Shown here piece after piece: positions 7,291 to 16,269 of a stretch of 64,000 nt of DNA. The position numbers and the translations under genes were made by a program. This DNA comes from CAUZFZ01 sp963579025 (GTDB taxonomy: Bacteria; Planctomycetota; Planctomycetia; Planctomycetales; Planctomycetaceae), in the NCBI GenBank assembly GCA_963579025.1, contig CAUZFZ010000004.1:75018-139017 (forward strand), written 5' to 3'. How positions within the stretch are numbered: the first letter of the stretch is position 1; the number at the start of each line of letters is the position of its first letter. The notes under the pieces were generated by a model. It did not search any database and was not told the DNA's origin. It saw nothing but the letters and a program-made list of their open reading frames with translations.

Positions 7291-10200
7291 TTATTCGGAT
7301 CGGCCGTGAAATCGGAACTGGCGGCTTTTCACGAGGCGTTGCACCAACTGTGACATTGGTCCGCCGGCCGAGAGGTCTGCTGTCATTTGATCCAGCAACG
7401 GCAGATCGCCAATGGATTCGCGTCGTCCCAGGGCGTACCCGAGCAGCTTTCGGCACAGTGTTCCGTGAAACAGGTCCTGCTGGTCCCGCAAGTACTTGCG
7501 CAGTCCGGCCTCGCCGAGGATCCGAGTGCCGTCTTTCAACTGGCCCGACGTGTCGATCCTGTTCCCGTCTCGATACTCCTCGCGCCAGCGGCCGAGTGGG
7601 TCGAACTGCTCCAGCGCGAAGCCCAGCGCGTCGATTCGGGCATGACAATTGGCGCATGTTGCATCGCGACGGTGCGCTTCCAGACGCTGACGAATGGACT
7701 GGCCGTCGGCCTGCACATCGTCGGCTGGAATCGATCCCGCATCTGCTGGCGGTGGCGGAACGGGAGTGCCCAGGACGCGACGGAGAATCCAGTCGCCTCG
7801 TTTCACCGGGCTGGTTCGCAACGGGGCTGAGGTCACAGCCAGAACAGCTCCCAGACGCAGCAGACCTCCGCGATGCTGGTCATTCACGCGATCGACTCGC
7901 TGTAATTCAAATGGACTGCTCGGCTGGGAATTGAACGAAGCCTGGACCCCGTAATGCTTTACCAGTTCCGCATTCAGGAAGGCGTAATCCGCGAACAGCA
8001 TCTCGCTGACCGGGCGGTCCTGCCGAACGATGTGACTGAAGAAGGCAACCGCCTCAGCATGCATCGAGGACTTCAATGACTCGGAAAACTCTGGAAACCT
8101 CTGCGGATCAATCCCTCGGTGCTGGTCAAAGCGGTAAAAGCCAAACCACTGACCAAAGAACTCGGTGGCGAAGCGAATGGCCTTCGGATCCTGCAGCATG
8201 CGCCGGGACTGGCGAGCCAGTTCATCCGAATCGCTCAGGCGGCCGGCCGCGGCTGCCTTCCGTAGTTCGCCATCCGGCACAGACGACCACAGGAAATAAC
8301 TCAACCGACTGGCGAGTTCCCAGTCGTTGAGCGGCACGATCTGTCCGTCCTCGCGCGCCGGTTCGGCGCGATAAATGAAGTCAGGTGCCACCAGAACTCG
8401 CGCGATCAAAGCTCGCAATGCAGGGCCATGATCGAGTTCTGACTCGGTCCGCAACGTCGCGTAGAAATCCCGCAAGCCCTGTTCTTCTGAAGACCGCAGC
8501 GGGCGTCTCCACGCGAGCGCTGCGTATCGCATCGCGTCATCCAGATGCCCGCGCTGAGCCTCTTCGAATGCGGCCTGAATCGACTGATATTCACGATGAA
8601 ACCGGCTGATGTACTCGCGCGACTCAGGTGGAAGCCTCTCAATCCAGGCCGGATCGATGTCGCTGATTCGGCGACCGTCAAAGTCGATGCCCGATTTCGT
8701 GCACACGAATCGCAGCCACAGGTCGTGGAATTCGAATGACCCCAGCAGATCGATCCACGCCCGGTCGAGCTGCTTACGCGTTGCATCATCGAGGATGTTC
8801 CTTACCAGGAAGGCGTCGTCGCGGTGGTACTTGATGTGACCGTGATAGTAGTTCCGCTCGGCGTTGTTGTAAGACGAGTCGAATGGTGGCGGGATTGGAT
8901 CGCGGTCAGATGGAGCCGGCTCTCGTTGTGACACCTGGGGCATCAGACGCGCGAACTCCAGCACGCCGGACTTCCAGGCCCGGAATGCCGGGCTGTGTGG
9001 ATTCGCCAGTAATCCAGAGACGGACTTGCCCTGATCCGTCTCTTCCAATTGAGCAATGGTGCAGCGAACGATGCAGTCTTCGCCGTGCTCAATGTCAAGC
9101 TGGGCTGTCACCAGCAGTCGCGCAGAACGTGCGCCTGGGACGATGGGCAATTCGAAGGCCGGCGGTTTTGTACCAGTCGTCACAAAGTCGCCGGGTCCGA
9201 CTGTGCCGCCTCGCGGATGAGACCCGAACTTCAACCGTTGCACGACGGTTGGCGTAAGAAACTTCCGAAGCGGTTGCGGGTCCTTCAGAACCTGATCATC
9301 GATCCGAAACAGAACTTCAGGATTCTTCCAGACAATGACGGCGTCCGGATCCCCGTCCTGATTGGCCGATTCAACGGACAGAACAAGGTGCGCTGTCCGG
9401 GTTCCCTCTGGCCAGTTGATGTTCATCTCAAAGGATTTTGTCTGTGAGACGTCGAACGATCGGTCACTCAAGACTGGTGCCTCTTCCTTGGCGTCCGGGT
9501 TTTCCCCAAACCGGTTCTGCCAAACGAGCATTGCTTTTACAATTGCATCGCACTCGTCACGGACGCCCTTGAGTAGTTTTGAATCCCCACCATTCGGAAT
9601 CGGCAATTGCTGCCACCGCTCAGTAATGTCCGATAGTGGAAACGGGTGAGAGTCATCGGACAGCACACGGTGGATGTACTCAGCAAATCGAACCGTGACA
9701 CCATTTCGCTTTGCCAGCGAGCCGATGGTTTCATTTCCAAGATTCAATCGCTGCCGATGTTTGAATTGCCAGGCCGTGTAGAACGCATCCGGGTACTTCT
9801 GCATCCCGAAAGCTTCGCCGCCTTCACCGGCCGCAGTACGGAATCCATGTGTGCGGTAAATGTGGTTGACTCGAGAAACGGCCGACAGTTCCAAACCTGT
9901 TTGTCCCGGATCCTGGTAGAAGATCAGCGGTCCGGCGCCGATAACAGCGTGATCAGCGATCTGCCTCGCAGCTTCCAGATAGCGTTCCAGTGTCGAATCC
10001 TGCACAAATTGAGCGATGCCTGTATTCGTGAATCCCGCTCCGCCCACGGCGTCGCTGTCAAAGCTGCGTTCCAGGTTGAGATCGAGTCCCGTCAGATCGC
10101 GAACGGTGTATGCATACTCGGCACTCGTCAGACGCCGCATCACGACATGTCCAGGATCGCCAGCGTGCTGTTCAGCGGATCGACGGATACCACTCCGGAT

Positions 10201-10512
10201 ACTCCTGATCAGAGTTTGCCGTTGTGATTTCGTGGGCTGGGTAGCGTCCCGCGGTGGCATCGTGCCGGCTTCCAGTTGGGCAGCAACTTTCTGCCATGTG
10301 CGAAAGCTCTTCGAAAACGATCCATCCGCAGACAGTTGCTGCAGATTGATGCCAACTTCCGCATGATCGTTGTTGTGGCACTCGAAGCAGAAGTCGGACA
10401 GGAGCGTCGCGAGCGGTGAGTCACGAGCGTCAACGCGTACCGGAACGCTGCCCGCCGCAACAACCGCTGCGACAAGTGATGCATGGAACAGCAGAGGCTT
10501 GTGACTGGTCAT
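7291..10512 (-). CDS. DUF1592-family haem-binding protein (PSCyt1-DUF1587-DUF1595-DUF1592-DUF1588-DUF1585)
   Basis: The product is a 1073-residue exported protein of a type abundant in planctomycetes. After a signal peptide (HASLVAAVVAAGSVPVRVDA) comes FCFECH, a CxxCH haem c site in the PSCyt1-like segment (about 35-110). DUF1587 (about 125-190, RRLTSAEYAYTVRDLTG) follows. A long middle region carries a carbohydrate-binding-like part. DUF1595 is at about 650-710, DUF1592 at 725-855 (LNDWELASRLSYFLWSSVPD), and DUF1588 at 870-970 with CANCHARIDALGFALEQFD (a second CxxCH). DUF1585 is at the end. It lies 20 bases after the TPR gene, so the two are probably co-transcribed. The molecular role of the family is unproven; periplasmic electron transfer linked to polysaccharide use is a common guess. 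Confidence 0.92.
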   Translation of the reverse strand: MTSHKPLLFHASLVAAVVAAGSVPVRVDARDSPLATLLSDFCFECHNNDHAEVGINLQQLSADGSFSKSFRTWQKVAAQLEAGTMPPRDATQPTKSQRQTLIRSIRSGIRRSAEQHAGDPGHVVMRRLTSAEYAYTVRDLTGLDLNLERSFDSDAVGGAGFTNTGIAQFVQDSTLERYLEAARQIADHAVIGAGPLIFYQDPGQTGLELSAVSRVNHIYRTHGFRTAAGEGGEAFGMQKYPDAFYTAWQFKHRQRLNLGNETIGSLAKRNGVTVRFAEYIHRVLSDDSHPFPLSDITERWQQLPIPNGGDSKLLKGVRDECDAIVKAMLVWQNRFGENPDAKEEAPVLSDRSFDVSQTKSFEMNINWPEGTRTAHLVLSVESANQDGDPDAVIVWKNPEVLFRIDDQVLKDPQPLRKFLTPTVVQRLKFGSHPRGGTVGPGDFVTTGTKPPAFELPIVPGARSARLLVTAQLDIEHGEDCIVRCTIAQLEETDQGKSVSGLLANPHSPAFRAWKSGVLEFARLMPQVSQREPAPSDRDPIPPPFDSSYNNAERNYYHGHIKYHRDDAFLVRNILDDATRKQLDRAWIDLLGSFEFHDLWLRFVCTKSGIDFDGRRISDIDPAWIERLPPESREYISRFHREYQSIQAAFEEAQRGHLDDAMRYAALAWRRPLRSSEEQGLRDFYATLRTESELDHGPALRALIARVLVAPDFIYRAEPAREDGQIVPLNDWELASRLSYFLWSSVPDGELRKAAAAGRLSDSDELARQSRRMLQDPKAIRFATEFFGQWFGFYRFDQHRGIDPQRFPEFSESLKSSMHAEAVAFFSHIVRQDRPVSEMLFADYAFLNAELVKHYGVQASFNSQPSSPFELQRVDRVNDQHRGGLLRLGAVLAVTSAPLRTSPVKRGDWILRRVLGTPVPPPPADAGSIPADDVQADGQSIRQRLEAHRRDATCANCHARIDALGFALEQFDPLGRWREEYRDGNRIDTSGQLKDGTRILGEAGLRKYLRDQQDLFHGTLCRKLLGYALGRRESIGDLPLLDQMTADLSAGGPMSQLVQRLVKSRQFRFHGRSE

Positions 10513-10532
10513 GACTTGTTGTTCGAGCCTGT

Positions 10533-13500
10533 CTACTCGGCACCGAGATCCGTCAGCCGTTTTTTCGCGTCTGCCGCGTACGTCGTGTCGGGATACGCGT
10601 CGACCAGCTCGCGATAAGTGCTGATCGCCGACGGTTTATCATCCATCAATTCATAGCACTTTCCGAGCTGCGACAAGGCGGCCGATGCCCACAATGGAAA
10701 CTTATAGTCATCCTTGACCTTGAAGTACTCGACGCCGGCCTCCGGATACTTTTCCTGTAGAAAAAATGTCTCGGCGATCATGAGCTGCGATTTGGCTGCC
10801 GTTTCCGTCCGTCGACCGTCTTTGGATTGAGTGACGCGTTTGAAAGCCTCACGGGCTTCATCGAATTTCGCCTGGTTCTTAAAGGCCCGCCCCAGCACTT
10901 CATCGATTCGATACAGAACTGGAGATTCTGAATTCCATACGCGCATTCGGTCCACGGTTGCTTTGACGGCCGGATACTTCTTGAGTTGCAGTTGAGCTTC
11001 GGCCAGCAGCACCCATGTGTGAGGGAACCAGTCCGCCTGCGACAGCTCCGCATCCGATTCGTACTTCGTCAGAGCGTCAAGAACTTTTTCCGCCTCGTTG
11101 TATTGCTTCAGGTGAATGTGCGCGTCACCCTGGTAGAAGTTTGCTTCAGCCGCGTAATCACCGTCTGGGAAGCGCGTCGTCAGCTCACCGGAATACTTAA
11201 TGGCATCCTTCCACTCTTCGGCCTCAATATTGATACCAACCAGACGAAACAGCGACTCTTCCTGTACACGCCTGTCTGACTTCTCATCGTTCGCCAGCTT
11301 GAGGAATTCGGTCCTGGCTTCTTCGCTGTTGCCATTGATCAATTCACTTTCCGCCAGGCTGTAGCGAGCATTATCGACCAGGTCGCTTTCCGGGTGGGTG
11401 GCAATCAGCTCGCGATAGACGGCGTCCGACCGGTCGAACTGTTCGGCCCTGTACAGCATCATGGCCCATTCGTCGAACAGCTTGTCGTGTTCAGCGACAT
11501 CAGGAAAGGCGGCGACGACTGCCGCATAAGCCTGGTCCCCGTCGGCAGTCTTCTTAAGTTCGAACTGAGCTCGAGCGGCTTCGATGCCGGACAGAAACGC
11601 CTGATTTGCCGGCTGGTGGTTCCGGAAGCCTTCGTCGAAGGCCGTCGCGGCGGCTTCAAGATCTCCTGCGGCGTACAGAGACTGGCCCAGCAGGAAGGCC
11701 GCGTCGGGAGCCAGGGCATGCTTCGGATACTCGACGCCGAAATCCCGACAGAGCTGCTCGGCTTTGGCAAACTCGCCGTTCTTATGCTGGCACCATGCCA
11801 GTCCATACAAACCATTCGCGTGATAGGGCGAGTCTTTCCCCGGCGCGATCATTGCCTCGTAAAGTTTGATGGCGAGTGTCCAGTGTTTGCTGTCTTCGGC
11901 GCTCTGAGCGACTGCGAGCAGCGTCTGCGAAACGAGCGGGCTTTCAGGGTGTTCATTGATGAGTCGATTCAGGGCGGCATCGGCGCCCGCCCAGTCTTCG
12001 CCCAATGCTCCGCTCATGGCCAGGCTGCTGTAGGCCTGAGCGCGAAGTTCTCCCTTGAGCTGTGTATCGAGGTAACGCTGCGCGGCGAGCACGGCACGCG
12101 CGATGTCTCCCGTTTCACGGGTAAGCTGCGAATACAGAATCAACGACTGCGGGAGCCCACGCTGCGGGTCCTCGATGACGGCCTCGGCCAACGGGCGAAT
12201 GGCATCCACAGCTCCCTGAGTGTTCCCCAGACTTTGCCGCACGAGAGCAAGCTGATAACTCGCTTCGTCCAAAGTCGCCTGCTGGCGGCTCGAACTGAGA
12301 ACCGATTGATAAATCTGTTCGGCCCGAGCCAGTTCATCCGGCCGGCCACCCAGACGCAGGAACTGTCCACGCTGCAGGTTGTGTGACAGGCGAATGCCGC
12401 TGGTTGAATAGTCCTGATCGAATCGGTCCAGAAGCAGGCCGGCTTCTTTGAGATGTGTCGCACGCTGATCTCCCTTCGCCGTCCGAGCCTTCCGCATCAG
12501 GCACTCGGCAGCGAAGTAGAGGCTGTGGTCCGCATACCGCCCGCGCGGCCAGCGATCAACGACTTCCAGAAACCGACGTTCTGCCTGATCGAGATCGCCG
12601 GATCGATATTCACTGTCCGCCAGTTGATAAATGATGGACTCCGACAGTGGATCGTCTCCAGCGATCTTCGCCACGCCTTCGAGCACATCAGCGGCGCCTG
12701 TCTGGTCGCCCAGCGCTTTCGTCGACAGGCCTTTCCAGTAGCCCGCGGTGATCCGTTGCTTCGGATCGGACTCGGCTTGGTCGAACAGCAGCATGGCTGC
12801 CCGAAATTCGCCAATCTGATAGTTCGCGAATCCGCAATTCAGGCGTGCCACCGAGACCAGATCACTGGTTGCGAACTTTGACTCGACGAGTTTGTATTCA
12901 ACGATGGACTCGGCGTACTTACTCGCTCCAAACAGCAGATTGGCGACGCCAAGCTGAGCCGCGTCGGCGCGAGAGGCTTTCTCGTCGGCAGACACCTCGC
13001 GGTACAGCTTGATCGCTTCGTCGGTCTGGCCGAGTGCTTCGCTCGTTTGCGCCAGACCAAAGCGGGCCTCCGATGCCATTCGTCCAGTCAGAGCTTTCCG
13101 CAGATTGACGGCGGCCTCGCGGTACTGCTTCGTCTGCCGCTGGGCATCACCCAGATAGGCCCAGGCGAAGTCGCGAAAAGACTCTTCCGGATGCTTCTTC
13201 AGTGCCGCGTCGAACTCGGTAATGGCAGCGTCCAGATCGCCCAACTGATAACTGCATTCGGCAATCCGATAGGTCGCGTGCGGGACTTCCGGGTGCTTGG
13301 CATTCTTTGTCACGAAAGAACGCAAAGTCGTTCGCGCATCGGCGTGCTTCTGGAGCTGAAGTTGGGACATGCCCAGGTAATAGGTCCCCAGCGGCACCTG
13401 AGCGTCCTTCGGATGCTTGACCAGGAATTGCCGGAATGCGAACTCAGCCAGAGACCAGCGTTTGTCCTGAAAGAGCCCCCGGGCTGTCTTGAGTTCATCT

Positions 13501-13607
13501 GCCGCGTCGTCTGCCACAACGTACGCGCCGCTCGCCAGGCTGCCACAAACGGCAGTGACGAGGAATGCCATACGCAGTTGCGGAAGGTCTTGAAGAAACC
13601 GACTCAT
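10533..13607 (-). CDS. Exported tetratricopeptide-repeat protein
   Basis: The product is 1024 residues. The start at 13607 was chosen because a strong ribosome site (AGGAGAG, nine bases away) precedes it; the upstream Met lacks one. The N-terminus (MAFLVTAVCGSLASGAYVVA) is a signal peptide. Nearly the whole protein is TPR, with repeated A-x-Y-x-L-G/A and FPD/HPE spacers (FLVKHPKDAQVPLGTYYLG, ELIATHPESDLVDNARYSLA, ELVDAYPDTTYAADAKKRL). The spacing resembles BamD/YbgF-type envelope TPR proteins but is far longer. It probably scaffolds periplasmic complexes. It is the first gene of an operon with the DUF1592 protein. Confidence 0.88.
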   Translation of the reverse strand: MSRFLQDLPQLRMAFLVTAVCGSLASGAYVVADDAADELKTARGLFQDKRWSLAEFAFRQFLVKHPKDAQVPLGTYYLGMSQLQLQKHADARTTLRSFVTKNAKHPEVPHATYRIAECSYQLGDLDAAITEFDAALKKHPEESFRDFAWAYLGDAQRQTKQYREAAVNLRKALTGRMASEARFGLAQTSEALGQTDEAIKLYREVSADEKASRADAAQLGVANLLFGASKYAESIVEYKLVESKFATSDLVSVARLNCGFANYQIGEFRAAMLLFDQAESDPKQRITAGYWKGLSTKALGDQTGAADVLEGVAKIAGDDPLSESIIYQLADSEYRSGDLDQAERRFLEVVDRWPRGRYADHSLYFAAECLMRKARTAKGDQRATHLKEAGLLLDRFDQDYSTSGIRLSHNLQRGQFLRLGGRPDELARAEQIYQSVLSSSRQQATLDEASYQLALVRQSLGNTQGAVDAIRPLAEAVIEDPQRGLPQSLILYSQLTRETGDIARAVLAAQRYLDTQLKGELRAQAYSSLAMSGALGEDWAGADAALNRLINEHPESPLVSQTLLAVAQSAEDSKHWTLAIKLYEAMIAPGKDSPYHANGLYGLAWCQHKNGEFAKAEQLCRDFGVEYPKHALAPDAAFLLGQSLYAAGDLEAAATAFDEGFRNHQPANQAFLSGIEAARAQFELKKTADGDQAYAAVVAAFPDVAEHDKLFDEWAMMLYRAEQFDRSDAVYRELIATHPESDLVDNARYSLAESELINGNSEEARTEFLKLANDEKSDRRVQEESLFRLVGINIEAEEWKDAIKYSGELTTRFPDGDYAAEANFYQGDAHIHLKQYNEAEKVLDALTKYESDAELSQADWFPHTWVLLAEAQLQLKKYPAVKATVDRMRVWNSESPVLYRIDEVLGRAFKNQAKFDEAREAFKRVTQSKDGRRTETAAKSQLMIAETFFLQEKYPEAGVEYFKVKDDYKFPLWASAALSQLGKCYELMDDKPSAISTYRELVDAYPDTTYAADAKKRLTDLGAE

Positions 13608-13911
13608 TGTTCTCTCTCCTGCCGGAATGCCGCTCATCGGTCCGGTTCGTCAGCATGGTACCTGCCGCGAAATCCGTGCGTAAAGAACAGCGACGCGACG
13701 CTCGCGCCGGATTCCCACGCAACGACATGAATTAGCACGAGATCCGACGGCCGATCGCTGCGTAATCGAGAGCCTGGCACGCGCCGGGGAACAGTTGTTG
13801 GCATCCGGTTCGGAAGTCCTCACAATGTTCGGGTCGGCTCCCGCTGGCTCGAACTGTCGACTCCAAATCTGCCATCGCAATTCAGGGCACAGGTGTACGA
13901 GGACACGACTC
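13608..13911. other. Divergent intergenic region, promoter area
   Basis: There are 304 bases between the TPR gene (minus) and the di-haem protein (plus). It should contain both promoters, but no clear -35/-10 pair could be assigned. It shows no repeat and no convincing small gene. Confidence 0.4.
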
Positions 13912-15189
13912 ATGAACCACTGGTCAAAGCTCAATCAGCGTCGACAGATTATCGCGGTGGTGGCCGCTCTCGTGGTGACCTGGGGTACGGTCGAGGCGTT
14001 CGCCTGGCTGATCAGGCCCTCTCAGGAAGTCCTTTCGACCGAGGGGCGCGAACTGTTCGTCCACGAGTGGCAGCCCGACGACCCGCTGGCCGGTGAAGGC
14101 GACGGACTGGGTCCGGTCTTCAATCAGAATTCGTGTGTGGCCTGCCACTTCGTTGGCGGAGTCGGCGGAGCTGGTGAAAACAGGCACAACGTGACGGCGT
14201 TCACAGTCCTGCCGAACCGCAACGACAAGAACATGCACGGCGGCGTGATTCACGCCAGCGCCACCATCGATCGACTGCTGGAAACACAGGAGACTCTCAC
14301 TCGGCTGTTTCCCATCATTCCTCAGGGGACCAAAGTCATCGGTGGTTGTCAGGTGCGGTTCGAAGACTTTGATCCGGTCCAGATCGAGACGATCAATACA
14401 CCGGCGCTGTTCGGAGCGGGCTTGATTGATGAAATCTCCGGCTGGTCGATTCGCAGTCAGGCCTGGGGCCATGGCGTGCGTTCCGTCGGACAGGAACTCG
14501 CCGGCAAATTCGACGGATCGATGGGCAAAGTTCATGTCCTGCCGGATGGGCGCATCGGCAAGTTCGGCTGGAAGGCTCAGTTCGCAACACTCAAGGAGTT
14601 CGTCGCGACGGCGTGTGCTGTGGAGGTCGGACTGTCAAACTCGTACCGTCGCCAGGATGCGCCGGGCGAGCATGTTCCCGACGCGGATGCTGAACTGGAT
14701 ATGACTTCGCGGCAGTTGGATAGCCTGGTCACGTTTTGCCGCCTGCTCGACCGGCCGACCCAACAGTTTCCCGAGTCCCTCGACGAACGCGTGCTGGCGT
14801 ACCGCGGAAAAGAGCTGTTCACGTCTATCGGCTGCACCGACTGTCACGTCCCGAATCTGAGCGGGATCGAAGGCATCTACAGCGACCTGTGCCTCTACAA
14901 CATCGCCGCCCCGGACGACCCAGGTTATTTCCGTGAACTGGAGATTCCCCTGCCGAACAATGTTCCGGCCCTCAACGAATGGAAGACGCCGCCGTTGTGG
15001 GGAGTCGCCGACTCGGCTCCGTACATGCACGACGGCTCAGCCGCGACACTTGCGGATGCGATCGCAGCTCACCATGGCGAAGCCCGACACGTGGCGAAGC
15101 GATTCAGGAAGGAACTGGACGATGACGGCCGCAGGGCCATCATCGAGTTCCTTAAGACGCTGAAAGCTCCGCGCGCCGACGAGTCGTGA
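13912..15189 (+). CDS. Di-haem oxidoreductase-like protein (DHOR/thiol-oxidoreductase family)
   Basis: The product is 425 residues from the ATG at 13912, with GAGGA about ten bases upstream. A longer frame to 13795 lacks a plausible leader. The N-terminus has one membrane/signal segment (IIAVVAALVVTWGTVEAFAW). Two CxxCH haem c sites are visible: NSCVACH near residue 75 and IGCTDCH near residue 305. The second is followed by the conserved tail TPPLWGVADSAPYMHDGSA, ending in AIAAHHGEA. These are hallmarks of the DHOR family, related to di-haem peroxidases and MauG-like proteins. It acts in the periplasm, probably in electron transfer. The substrate is unknown. Confidence 0.88.
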   Translation: MNHWSKLNQRRQIIAVVAALVVTWGTVEAFAWLIRPSQEVLSTEGRELFVHEWQPDDPLAGEGDGLGPVFNQNSCVACHFVGGVGGAGENRHNVTAFTVLPNRNDKNMHGGVIHASATIDRLLETQETLTRLFPIIPQGTKVIGGCQVRFEDFDPVQIETINTPALFGAGLIDEISGWSIRSQAWGHGVRSVGQELAGKFDGSMGKVHVLPDGRIGKFGWKAQFATLKEFVATACAVEVGLSNSYRRQDAPGEHVPDADAELDMTSRQLDSLVTFCRLLDRPTQQFPESLDERVLAYRGKELFTSIGCTDCHVPNLSGIEGIYSDLCLYNIAAPDDPGYFRELEIPLPNNVPALNEWKTPPLWGVADSAPYMHDGSAATLADAIAAHHGEARHVAKRFRKELDDDGRRAIIEFLKTLKAPRADES

Positions 15190-15229
15190 TGGTCGCGAGT
15201 TGAAAGAGTTTAGGATCGTTCGATCATTT

Positions 15230-15285
15230 AGTGTCGCCTTTCGCTCCGCGAAAGTGCGTTCTTTCGCGGAGCGAAAGACGACACT
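15230..15285. repeat. 25-bp near-perfect inverted repeat between convergent genes
   Basis: The arms at 15230-15254 and 15261-15285 match with one mismatch around a 6-base loop. The core is CTTTCGCTCCGCGAAAG. It lies between the 3' ends of the DHOR gene (15189) and the M28 gene (15303). It may be a bidirectional terminator (no long T-run) or a REP-type insertion. Confidence 0.8.
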
Positions 15286-15302
15286 TAATTCAAGGGCGAT
15301 GC

Positions 15303-16256
15303 TTACGAACCGGATGCTGGTGGCTTGATCGGCACTTCGGTCAACCACTGCAGCAATACGCGTCCGACTTTGGAGAGACTGGCGGCGGAACACGCACTCG
15401 CGGTGTCCCGTGTTGTATGCCAGTACGGATAGTCAAAGTCGATGATGTCACAGGTCGGGATCTTCGCGATCTCGTTCAGCGCCAAGTGGTCATCCCGGAC
15501 TTCGTATTTGGGTTCCCCGACGAACTCCTTCACGCCCATTCGTTTCGCGGTGGCCCAGACGCTGCGTGTGACATTGGGGGCCATGTTCAGGCTGTTTTTC
15601 TCGACGTAAATCGCCAGTTGTTTGTCCGCAATCATGTCGACCAGCACCCCGCACACATACCGAAAGTTCTTCGGCGGAGTGTCGCGATACCATTTGGAGA
15701 AGTACTCCGAGCCGAGAAAGTACTTGTCTCCCTGCTGGTAAACGAGTTCCTCGCCGTCAAAGAAAATGAAGTCGACACCATACCTGGGCTGGATCGACTT
15801 CATGTGGTGAGCCATTTCCATGAACAGGGCAACGCCACTGGCCCCGTCGTTGGCTCCGATGAACTTCCCTTTGGGGCGAAACCGGTCTCGGTCCGGGAAC
15901 GGCCGCGTGTCGTAGTGGCAACACAACAGGACACGATCTCGCGCCGTCGGATTCCAGGAAACGACCAGATTGGTCATCCGAACCGGGTTCCCGGTTTGCG
16001 GATGCGCCACGTTGAATCGTTGGGCCCGCACGTCACCACCAAGCTTGCGGAAATGCTCGATGATCAACTGCTGCTGCAGAAGCATGCCCTCGGTTCCACT
16101 GACACGCGGGCCGATCCGGCAAATCTCTTCGAGGTACCCGTACGCGCGTCGCGGGTTGATCCTGACCGGCAATTCCTGAGCGGACGCGTTCGCCGCTATG
16201 CAGCACACCGCGAGCAGACATACGACAACGCGTTTCAGAGGCTCGTCAGGAATCAC
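15303..16256 (-). CDS. M28-family zinc peptidase / glutaminyl-cyclase-like protein
   Basis: The product is about 317 residues if it starts at the GTG of 16256, which sits 13 bases after the pckG stop and leads straight into a signal peptide (KRVVVCLLAVCCIAANASA). ATG codons further upstream would overlap pckG. Metal-site motifs of the M28 fold are in order: CHYDTRPF, GANDGASGVA, FFDGEE and DFDYPYWHTTRDT. The last block resembles secreted glutaminyl-peptide cyclases as much as aminopeptidases, so either activity is possible. It is probably periplasmic. Translation start is the main uncertainty. Confidence 0.85.
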   Translation of the reverse strand: MIPDEPLKRVVVCLLAVCCIAANASAQELPVRINPRRAYGYLEEICRIGPRVSGTEGMLLQQQLIIEHFRKLGGDVRAQRFNVAHPQTGNPVRMTNLVVSWNPTARDRVLLCCHYDTRPFPDRDRFRPKGKFIGANDGASGVALFMEMAHHMKSIQPRYGVDFIFFDGEELVYQQGDKYFLGSEYFSKWYRDTPPKNFRYVCGVLVDMIADKQLAIYVEKNSLNMAPNVTRSVWATAKRMGVKEFVGEPKYEVRDDHLALNEIAKIPTCDIIDFDYPYWHTTRDTASACSAASLSKVGRVLLQWLTEVPIKPPASGS

Positions 16257-16269
16257 TGAAAACTCACGA

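Noticed and set aside
6017..7657. 546-codon minus-strand frame
   Set aside because: It crosses repeats, the zinc-ribbon gene in another frame and the end of the DUF1592 gene; composition is Arg/Ser/Pro-rich, typical of a shadow in GC-rich DNA.
7137..7934. Long plus-strand open frame
   Set aside because: It lies antisense to the DUF1592 gene and across the palindrome at 7139; composition is Arg/Gly/Pro-rich and no motif is visible.
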